From contig CAIIXF020000003.1 in NCBI GenBank assembly GCA_903813345.2, forward strand, positions 17,748,931 to 17,812,930: a DNA stretch of 64,000 nt. Direction: 5' to 3'. The stretch comes from Owenia fusiformis. Taxonomy: Eukaryota > Annelida > Polychaeta > Sabellida > Oweniidae. A program made the translations under genes and the position numbers. The notes under the pieces were generated by a model. It made no database searches. It saw nothing but the letters and a program-made list of their open reading frames with translations, and was not told the DNA's origin. The stretch's first letter is position 1; each line of letters starts with the position of its first letter. Shown here one piece after another: positions 25,435 through 37,400 of the stretch.

Positions 25435-28400
25435 TTACTTCTTTTTCTTTAACTCTTCAAATCGTCTCGTTAAATCATCAAAATCAACGTCATTTCCTCC
25501 TGCAGAGTTTGCACCAGCACCAGGCAAACTAAGCTCCGGGAGATCGCCGGGGACTTCTGGGAGATTTGGGATAGAATTTATGACCCCGCCTGCTGGAGGT
25601 GGTGGTAAATTTGATAAAGGGGGAGGATCTGAAAGTTATATTGAACTTACTGAACACTTCATTCACAATTTCAAATATAATATGCAAGGTATTGCCAGTT
25701 AATAAGTTGTATATTGGAGACAAACATTCATCCCATTTCAATTATGTTTAATTGTGATATTTTGTAAAGCAATACTTTTTGATTATATATAAGTTACAAA
25801 GACATGGTACTTTTGACTGATAAAAGAAAATGTACGAATAAAAGTCGATATCTTTACACAATTGATTTTGAAAAAGATATTTACAAAAAAGATTGAAGTC
25901 ACTTTTGTATCAATTAAATTGGGTGCAAAACATGTAAAAGTAATGAGTAAAAGAGAGTTATGCAGGACAAGTGGTGTATACCAAAGTTGTATTATTACTT
26001 TTTAATCGTACTTACATTCAGTATGGTTGCTCATCACTGATCCATAAGACGGCAACTGTAATAAAAAACAAATATTCAAAACTTATAGGTAGTCTTATTT
26101 CTTTAAAGTGACTACATGTATATGCATACTTTTTAGTGTTCTTAATAGCAAAAATAAACTTTCTTTGCAATGCCACAGTATTTCCCATAGATTCTCAACC
26201 TTTACTTTGATATGAAAAATAGCTTAATCGGACCACATTAAAGATTACAACAAATTATCAATATTTTATTGATCTGTCAATTTTTATGTCAAGTTTTTGC
26301 AATGTCAAAGGAAATGTGTAAGATACCTGTTTCTCACACGATTCATTCATATTTAAAATGTATTCAAAATAATCTAAGAACACCTTGGTTAAAAAATGTC
26401 CATTCCTCGATAACAGTCTCTAGATCCTAATGCTGTTTTCTATGTGAGTTATTTTTCCGAAATTCAGTTTTCCCAAAATGGAGCTTTGAGTAGTATTCGA
26501 CTGTGTAACATGTTTCCACTTTTTTGTTCCTTTTTAGTAAAATACATTTTATGCCATAAAATGAGGATAATGGTTTCATTTTTTGTATTGTAAATTGATA
26601 TCTTGATACCCACCCTTTCCCAGTGTTGTTTGCCCCATATATGTACTTACCCTCGATGGATCATTAGGTGGAGCTGATGGTTGCTGGGGGCCTGGTCCAG
26701 ATGGTACTTGGGGTCGTATGTCATCCAGGTTTACAGTTGGTGATGGCCCCAAATCTTGGGGGTTCTCAGATTGCCTCTCAGGGGATCCCATGGGTACTAC
26801 GGGGATTCCTCCAAACACAGGAGCCTGTGGGTTTGAATCTTTGAAACCAGGAGCAGGGGGTTGAGGGAGTTGAGATGAGGCGTTAGGGCCAACACTAGGG
26901 AGTGGTGGAGGGGGCCTAGAGTAAGACATAGGGAAGGGAGGAATATCTGGTGTACCACCCTGAAAAAGGAAAAGTGAGTAGAGAAACATCTCTGGTCTAT
27001 GTTATTTTTGTTTGTTTGTAAATTATCTGTATTTCAAAGTTATGAATTTCTGTTTTTAAAATATAAAATGGGTCAGCAATACTAATTTTTTATAAAGAAT
27101 ACATTCTCAAGAAAATTTCAGTCTAATTATTTGAGTTTGAGAGAAGTACATATCCTGTTTTGAGACTGAACTCATAAAATAAATGTACATACCACAGGAG
27201 GTTGAGGTGGACTGTAAGGTGGGAGTGGTTCTCCTGGGGGCATGGCCCCTGCTGGCATTGGACCAGGGGGTAGAGGGGCTTTCCCGGGTAGTGGCCCTGC
27301 ATTGTTTGGTGCCATAGGTTGGAGTCTTCCTCCGCCACCACCACCGCCACCTGCACCGCCACCAGGACCATTGTTTTTGTCATCACTGTTGAAATCGATA
27401 AGTAAGTCTGTGGCCAAAATTGCACTATTGTCCTGAAAGGTAAGAAATGTTTGGTTTTTTGAAAGGTAAGAAATGTCATAATGCTTTTCTGTTTCTGCTT
27501 TTATTCTACACATCATTTTATAGTTAATGGTTTATAAAAATGGGTTGATTAAGTATAGTTTTATTGTTATTTACAGTGGTAGGTTTACATCAGTTAATTC
27601 AGTACAATACGAAAGAAAAGTAATAAAATAACAACACAGCCCACTTGGGCTTATCAACCACCTGAAGTTAAGATACTTTATAAATAATAAACCAAATTAC
27701 AGTTCTTTTTTTAAAATAGCAAAAGTTTAACGAATTGGGCAGCTTGCTGAGGCATTTTTTCAAATAAATACTGAAACTTAAGTCCTATAGTAGATTTTTT
27801 TTTATGAATGTCGCCAAAGATTTTCATATTTTTACATATTGTAGATTTAAATGTCCTCTTTTGTATACTTTAGTTTTAATGATGGTAATATTTGTAATTG
27901 GTACATGCACTCAGAAAGAGGAATATGCATGTACAATTCTCAGTATCATATTTAGATATTCAAACTGCAAGAAATTTTATTTTTAACTAGCCTAGCTAGG
28001 GGACCATATGCTACCCATGCGCAATATTTTATTCAGCAATAGCAAGACTTGTATCCAGCAGGACCTGTGTTCTCAATGTACTTACTGTCATTGCTGAAGG
28101 GTCTGGTTCAAATGGTACATAATGTACTTACTGTCATTGCTGAAGGGTCTGGTTCAAATGGTACATAATGTACTTACTGTCATTGCTGAAGGGTCTGGTT
28201 CAAACGGTACATAATGTACTTACTGTCATTGCTGAAGGGTCTGGTTCGAATGGTACATAATGTACTTACTGTCATTGCTGAAGGGTCTGGTTCAAATGGT
28301 ACATAATGTACTTACTGTCATTGCTGAAGGGTCTGGTTCAAATGGTTCATAATGTACTTACTGTCATTGCTGAAGGGTCTGGTTCAAATGATACATAATG

Positions 28401-31400
28401 TACTTACTGTCACTGCTGAAGGGTCTGGTTCAAATGATACATAATGTACTTACTGTCACTGCTGAAGGGTCTGGTTCAAATGGTACATAATGTACTTACT
28501 GTCATTGCTGAAGGGTCTGGTTCGAATGGTACATAATGTACTTACTGTCATTGCTGAAGGGTCTGGTTCAAATGGTACATAATGTACTTACTGTCATTGC
28601 TGAAGGGTCTGGTTCGAATGGTACATAATGTACTTACTGTCATTGCTGAAGGGTCTGGTTCGAATGGTACATAATGTACTTACTGTCATTGCTGAAGGGT
28701 CTGGTTCGAATGGTACATAATGTACTTACTGTCATTGCTGAAGGGTCTGGTTCGAATGGTACATAATGTACTTACTGTCATTGCTGAAGGGTCTGGTTCA
28801 AATGGTACATAATGTACTTACTGTCATTGCTGAAGGGTCTGGTTCGAATGGTACATAATGTACTTACTGTCATTGCTGAAGGGTCTGGTTCGAATGGTAC
28901 ATAATGTACTTACTGTCATTGCTAAAGGGTCTGGTTCATATGGTACATAATGTACTAACTGTCATTGCTGAAAGGTCTGGTTCATATGGTACATAATGTA
29001 CTTACTGTCATTGCTGAAGGGTCTGGTTCAAATGGTACATAATGTACTTACTGTCATTGCTGAAGGGTCTGGTTCAAATGGTACATAATGTATTTACTGT
29101 CATTGCTGAAGGGTCTGGTTCAAATGGTACATAATGTACTTACTGTCATTGCTGAAGGGTCTGGTTCGAATGGTACATAATGTATTTACTGTCATTGCTG
29201 AAGGGTCTGGTTCAAATGGTACATAATGTACTTACTGTCATTGCTGAAGGGTCTGGTTCAAATGGTACATAATGTACTTACTGTCATTGCTGAAGGGTCT
29301 GGTTCGAATGGTACATAATGTATTTACTGTCATTGCTGAAGGGTCTGGTTCAAATGGTACATAATGTACTTACTGTCATTGCTGAAGGGTCTGGTTCGAA
29401 TGGTACATAATGTACTTACTGTCACTGCTAAAGGGTCTGGTTCGAATGGTACATAATGTACTTACTGTCATTGCTGAAGGGTCTGGTTCAAATGGTACAT
29501 AATGCACTTACTGTTATTGCTGAAGGGTCTGGTTCAAATGGTACATAATGTACTTACTGTCATTGCTGAAAGGTCTGGTTCATATGGTACATAATGTACT
29601 AACTGTCATTGCTGAAAGGTCTGGTTCATATGGTACATAATGTACTTACTGTCATTGCTGAAGGGTCTGGTTCAAATGGTACATAATGTACTTACTGTCA
29701 TTGCTGAAGGGTCTGGTTCAAATGGTACATAATGTACTTACTGTCATTGCTGAAGGGTCTGGTTCAAATGGTACATAATGTACTTACTGTCATTGCTGAA
29801 GGGTCTGGTTCAAATGGTACATAATGTACTTACTGTCATTGCTGAAAGGTCTGGTTCATATGGTACATAATGTACTTACTGTCATTGATGAAGGGTCTGG
29901 TTCAAATGGCACATAATGAAATTACTGTCATTGCTGAAGGGTCTGGTTCAAATGGTACATAATGTACTTACTGTCATTCCTGAAGGGTCTGGTTCAAATG
30001 GTACATAATGTACTTACTGTCATTGCTGAAGGGTCTGGTATGAATGGTACATAATGTACTTACTGTCATTGCTGAAGGGTCTAGTTCAAATGATACATAA
30101 TGTACTTACTGTCATTGCTGAAGGGTCTGGTTCAAATGATACATAATGTACTTACTGTCATTGCTGAAGGGTCTGGTTCAAATGGTACATTATGTACTTA
30201 CTGTCATTGCTGAAGGGTCTGGTTCAAATGGTACATAATGTACTTACTGTCATTGCTGAAGGGTCTGGTTCAAATGATACATAATGTACTTACTGTCATT
30301 GCTGAAGGGTCTGGTTCAAATGGCACATTATGTACTTACTGTCATTGCTGAAAGGTCTGGTTCAAATGGTACATTATGTACTTACTGTCATTGCTGAAGG
30401 GTCTGGTTCAAATGGTACATAATGTACTTACTGTCATTGCTGAAGGGTCTGGTTCAAATGGTAAATAATGTACTTACTGTCATTGCTGAAAGGTCTGGTT
30501 CATATGGTATATAATGTATTTACTGTCATTGCTGAAGGGTCTGGTTCAAATGGTATATAATGTATTTACTGTCATTGCTGAAGGGTCTGGTTCAAATGGT
30601 ATATAATGTACTTACTGTCATTGCTGAAGGGTCTGGTTCAAATGGTATATAATGTATTTACTGTCATTGCTGAAGGGTCTGGTTCAAATGGTATATAATG
30701 TACTTACTGTCATTGCTGAAGGGTCTGGTTCAAATGATACATAATGTATTTACTGTCATTGCTGAAGGGTCTGGTTCAAATGATACATAATGTACTTACT
30801 GTCATTGCTGAAGGGTCTGGTTCAAATGGTACATTGTAACTCTTGGCTATTTCACACATGTAAGATTCTATCAGCATTTTTGGTGGAGCATGTATGCTCA
30901 TTTTGCGCATCACCTAAGAAAAAAAACATTTGCATTAATATATGTTCCTTATACATGTATTTCAGACTGAAAAGACTAATTCATGGTGTTTAAAAGGCGG
31001 TTTAAAATGGTGTTTAACACCTTTGAAATTAGTCTTGTAACAGCAAATGGAAATTTTAACTTTGAAATAATGAAAATTATGTAATTTGAAAAAATAGAAA
31101 AATTTGTGTAACATCGCGAAAACTTGTATAACTTGAAATGAAAACTTTCATCGAAAAAAATGCAAGAATTTACTTTTATCCATTTAACATTTTTCTTATT
31201 ACGTATCAATATTTTGTAATTTTGTAAATTTGTAAAAATGGGGTACAAAATGATTAAATATTGCTATTAAATACTTTTTGGGATTGCAGGATTTAATAAA
31301 CTTACCACTTCATTTACGTTCTCCATGGTATTTCGGCTGCAGGCTTCAGCAAACTCCTTGCTGTATTTACCTGTGAGTTGCCTAGAGATCTGGAAATGTG

Positions 31401-34400
31401 AGGGATAAAACGTTTATCCTATAACAGGGATGGATATTAGGTTTATCTTACAGGATTAAGTAACACAAACTCCACTTAATGTTTTAATACAATTAAAATG
31501 TAAAACATAAACAAGGCATTAACATGCAAAACGTCTTCACCTGCCATTTGTAACAGACACCGAACACCAATCATCAACCTCCAAACACCAACAGCCAAAC
31601 ACCATAACAAAATGTCAGCACTTATACAGTAGTGACATGAAAATGATTGTGCAATGGAATATGAAATAGTTATTTAGTGATGACCTACTTCTTTGAACTC
31701 CTGAATATCTGTTTGCAACCGTGGTGATGCCCACAACAATGTAGCAACCGCTTCTTCTAGCCCTGGATCCAGTTCTCTATGTGAAAACAACACAAATTCA
31801 CAGTTACAATAAATTCCCTGATGGGCACATTGGAAATTAAAGTTTCGATACGCATTAACTGATAATTTCTAATATATCGACATCACTGTTGATCTGGTCA
31901 CATTAAGTAGGCACTGTAAGAGTAAGTAATGATTAGGGAAAAATTATCTCCAAGTTCATAACAAAATTTACATCAAATCAAGATTCCTCGAAATGACTAC
32001 AAGTTGAAAGGAATATGGATTCATTTGAAATGAGAGATCTTATTGAAAAAGCTGAAACAGAAGGTAATGATTTTAATAGAATGAGGTGAGAATAAGATTT
32101 ATTAACAACCTATTATTCAAGATTACTTTGGTAAATGAAGAGGGGGGAGAGGGGGGGGGGGGTAGACGAGGGGGGGGGTTAGGCAAGGGGGTGGTAAGGC
32201 GAGGGGAGTGAGGGTGTTAACAGAAAGTTGGAAGTAAGGGTTAGAGGTGAGGGATGGGAATATTAATATAAGACAGACTTACTTCATTCTCTCAATGAGT
32301 CCAATCTAGCAAGTAACAGGCTAGGCTAGGCGAGGGGGTGGTTAGGTGAGCGTAGTGAGGGTGTTTACAGAAAGTTGAAAGTAAGGGTTTGAGGTGAGGG
32401 ATGGGAATGTTAACATATAAGACAGACTCACTTCATTCTTTCAATGGGTCCAAATCTAGCACGTAACAAATCACAGAGATGGGGGGGGGGTTTAGCTGAG
32501 GGGAGTGAGGTGTTAACAGAAAGTTGGAAGTAAGGGTTTAAGGTGAGGGTTGGGAATGTGAATATATAAGACAGACTTATAGGTAGTAAGCTAGCACCCA
32601 AAAATGTATTAGTTCGTGAACAAATTGAAATTACTTGTTTCTTATGTATTTTTATGTGATACTTAAGAAAATGTTTGTCTGACGCGCCATATCCGGGGCG
32701 AAAGTTGTCAAATTGGCGTTTTCGACCCTAAAATGGAAAATTACAGGGGGTACTTTATCATCATTGAATAAATCCTTCAGTTGGTCTTCAATCATCATAA
32801 TAATTTTATGGGGAGTTGATTGGATCATGCTGAGGTAGTATGTTAAGGTTCAATCACCTGTCACTCATGGTTGCCATGGAAACCACAATTTTCATTGAAA
32901 AATCCTTAATTTTGGCCAAACCTGTAAAGGGACATCATATAGAATGAGGATTATTTTTCAAATCAACAGATATAAGAATATTTTAGCACACCAAAAATGG
33001 CCAGGGAAGTTCAAGCATTTGTGTAAGCATAAAGGATATTGCAATTTATATAATTGGTAAGTGTCAAAGACCATACTACTACATAAGTGATCAAAAGTGG
33101 GCGTCGCCCCCATAATAGTAAATGATTACCATTCTCTGAAAAGACAGAGTTTAACTTGACTTTTGCGATACATTTATATTGAAGTTCTTTAAATATACTT
33201 AATATCATGCATTTCTGGTAAATAATGTACATATAAGTGTAAAAGTTGTTGCGTGGGGAGCGGAGGGGGGGGGGGGGGGTGGTAGTAACAGAATTTGGAG
33301 GGGGCAGAGCTAATCAGCCTTAGTATAATTCTCATTTATATAATTCTATTCAGAGGTTACATCTTCTGGGTCTTCTTCATTTTCATTACAATATATAGGT
33401 ACTACATTTTACATGATTGGTGTCAAAGACCATACCATTACATAAGTGATCAAAAGTAGGCATCATCACCTTCATAATAGTAGATGATTTCCATTCTCTA
33501 TAAATACATAATTTAAGTAGAATTTTCAAGATACATGTATATATATATATATTTATCATTTATACTTCTTTGATTATACTTAATATCAACCATTTCAGGT
33601 AAATAATGTACATCTCACTGGTGTCAGTTGAGAAGATATTTATAGTTTTCATTGACTTAAACTACTTTATAGTCGATGTAATACTTTGATATTTGAACTA
33701 AACCAGGCTTATATGGCATATACCATCGTTTGATAGTGACCAGTGACATCTGAGTTTAATAGTTATTGCATGAGAGGCAGGTTGAGAGAGAGAGGGGGGG
33801 GGGTAGTAATAGAAACTGGAAGGGGGCTCATAATACTTCGTTCTGGATTTACTAAGGAACATATACATCTTGTAGGTCTCATATTCATCTCAATATATAG
33901 AATATTACAATAAACATGATAGGTAGTATCCAAAACCAAACAATTACATAAGTGATCAAAAGTGGGAATCTCCCCAACAACAGTATATGGTTCATTCTTT
34001 ACAAACAGAGGTCAACTTGAGTTTTAAAATCATCCAGTGATCTCCCCAGGATTTCTTCTTAGGTGAGTACAAAATTTTCATTTTCACAATTTAGACCAAA
34101 ATTGGTCAAAATATGCCAATTTTTCATGATTTCTCTAACTTTCAAGTGGGTGCATATGGATTTTCAGGTGGGTGCAAACCTATTTTCAAAATCTCAGGTG
34201 GGTACTGCGCCCACTTGCTTTAATGCTTGGAAGATCACTGTCATCTATACGTCATCTATACTTCTATTATTTAAGAAATATAGACTGAAGAGCAGGTGTT
34301 GTATTGACAAATACACTCCACATGGCTATGCAAGGGAGTGAGGGGTTCGAAAGCTTTTGTACCTAGCCCTAAGGGGTTATTGTCAATATCACACCTGCTC

Positions 34401-37400
34401 TGAGGTATATATTACAATTCAAACATGAAAACTCCCCAAAATTTTTCGAATATTCAACTTATGGTCTGCCATTACTACAGCCCTCTTGATGTCACACATT
34501 ACTCGTATTACCAAGGGTAGTGTTGACATATATACCCCGGGTAAAATGTTGACTTTGTTCACAGTTTATAGAAGGCGTGAATACAGTCATGTTCAAATAT
34601 AATTTATATAAACCATTTCTCATAAATATGTTTAGTAGTATAGTTTTTACATGAGGTTAGGGTGGGGAAGTGGTTTCAGACCTAGGAGGGAGCTCTACTC
34701 CCTCCCAATTATTCTGTTACTACTCCCATCTAGGGCCTGGCGTAATATATGCAGCCTTCATACCTTCGCTAGATGAAGTAAGTGCCAGGCTTTGAAGGGG
34801 CAGGATAGCACATTTTAAAAAGATGGAGCACCATATTGAGTCCCAGCTGAATGACTCTCAAATCTGCAAGTGTTTAGTGGTATTTTCTCTTGAGAGATTG
34901 TTGATATATCAATATCATGCGATAAATCACAAGAATGAAAATGATCAGACTATGAGAAGGCTCATCTATAGTTGTTATTGTATTGCCATAACTAGACATT
35001 CTGATACTCATAGCATCTTTCTGTCTCACCTGAAGTGCTGGGAAGAAATAAAATTTCATGGTTTATCATGATGATCACTAGAAAGGATATGGCATTTCCC
35101 ACCTGCTACACAGTAGATTTTTTCTTGGCATATTCTGGTCTTATTCAATTAAGTGTAACTGGTATAGTTGCTTCTTGTTTGCATCCTTATTCATGAACTC
35201 ATTCCAATCTTAAGGGACTCATGTATTTCTACATTTGATAAGGTGATGTGCCACCACCCACTTCTTCTCCTATCAGGTTCGTGTATAGAATTTTGGATTT
35301 AATTATCACATAATCACTCTGCTGTTAGAAGTATCTTGAAAAACATGTATTTTCTGCCAGCTCCAGAAACAAAACAACCAATCAGAGAATCCATGAAATT
35401 TAGTATGATATTTCCTTAGGGCCCATATGGGCCCAGAGAGTAATATTGTCACAAGGAATAAACACATTTTCAATCCATCTCTCATGTGCATTTTAAAGAT
35501 TACATATCTTTCAGATATAAGTCCTTCAATCAATGTGTTAGGATAAGCACAGAATACAGCAAAGTGTAGTGCTGGACTGCAAACAAAAGAAGACCGATTA
35601 ATATAATAAAAAAACATTTATGTTAAGCCACAATGTCTTACACCAGCAAAACCACATAAACCAATTGAAATAGAAGTTTAGATAAAACAATCAAAGACTA
35701 TGAAGGAACCGACATCAGTCTTCTTCCACCTTGTCAAGAGCTTACTACAAAGCACTTATCGTGCATATGGCCCATATTGTAAACCCTGACATTCCAGCAG
35801 AAGATGGACATGGATGGAAACTGAATGACTCCACCATTGCATTGGGTATTGACTGGTATTCTCAGACAAATGATTGTTGATATAGCACCAGGAGATGAAT
35901 CAGAAAGACTCCAGAAGATGTATCTTATGAAATCCAGAACTCTGAAGATGAAATTGATACTTAATGCTGACTTGTTCCCCCCACCCCTCCCAATTCTGTT
36001 ACTACCCCCATCCCATACAATAACTATATACAGTATATTGAGATAACTAAGAAGACCCAGAAAATACTCTATGAAGAAGTCCAAAAGAAAGAATTTATTC
36101 CTAAGGCTCGGATTAACTCTGCCCCCTCCCAATTCTGTTACTAACCTCACCCCTCCTCATGCAATAACCATTGCACTGAGTTGTACATTATTTACCAGAA
36201 AATATAAAGTATAATCAAAGAAGTCCAATGTAAATGTATCTCAAGTCAAGTTTAACTCTGTTTTTTATAGAGAATAGCAATCATCTACTCTAGTATGGGG
36301 GCGACGCCCACTTTTGATTACTTGTGTAATTGTATGTTCTTTGACACTGACCAATCATGTAAGTTGTAATATCCCATATACTGAGATGAATATGAAGAAG
36401 ACCCATGCAGAAGATGTACCCCATGAAATCCAGATATATTTAGATGAGATTTATACTTAAGGCTGATTAGCTCTGCCTCCTCCCAATTCTTTTACTAGCC
36501 CCCCTCTGTACCCCCCCCCATGCAATAACTATGACACTTAGATGTACATTATTTACCAGAAATGCTTGATATAAAATATAATCAAATAAGTCTAGTGTAA
36601 ATGTATCTCAAAAGTCAAGTTAAACTCTGTTTTTATAGAGTATAGCAATCATCTACTATTATGGGGGCGACGCACACTTTTGATCACTCATGTAATTGTA
36701 TGTTCTTTGACACTGACCAATCATGTAAATTGCAATATCCTTTACATTTAAACAAATGTTTAAACTGTACTGGTTATTTTGAGGTTGCTAAAATGTGCTG
36801 ATATGTATTGATTCGAAAAATAATCCATATTCTACATGATGTACATGTTCAGGTTTTGCAAAATTAAGGATATTTTGAATGAAAATTGTGGTTTCCATGA
36901 CAACCATGAGTGACAGAGCATTGGAATTTTACATACTACCTCAGCATGATCCAATCAACTCCCCATAAAATTATTATGATGATTGAAGACTAACAGAATG
37001 ATTTATCGAGTGATGATAAAGTACCCCCTGTAATTTTCCATTTTAGGGTCGAAAACGCCAATTTGACAACTTTCGCCCCGGATACGGCGCGTCAGACAAA
37101 CATTTTCTGAAATATCACATAAAAATACATAAGAAACAAGTAATTTCAATTTGTTCACGAACTAATACATTTTTGGGTGCTAGCTTACTACCTATTACTT
37201 CATTCTCTCAATGAGTCCAAATCTAGCAAGTAACAAATCACAGAGAGGGGGGGGGGGGGTGGGGGGTTAGCTAAGGGAATGAGGGTGTTAACAGAAAATT
37301 GGAAGTAAGGGTTTGAGGTGAGGGTTGGGATGGGAATGTTGATATATAAGACAGACTTACTTCATTCTCTCAATGAGTCCAAATCTAGCAAGTAACAAAT

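Noticed and set aside
27242-27436. Plus-strand Pro-rich ORF opposite IST1
   Set aside because: Shadow of the Gly/Pro-coding IST1 exon on the other strand.
28075-30834. CRISPR-like regular repeats
   Set aside because: Units are directly head to tail without unique spacers, the sequence derives from the adjacent eukaryotic exon and donor, and there are no cas genes.
35734-36150. 138-aa ORF in the IST1 intron transposon as a transposase
   Set aside because: It overlaps the subrepeated inverted arm, lacks catalytic motifs and is not matched in the other arm.
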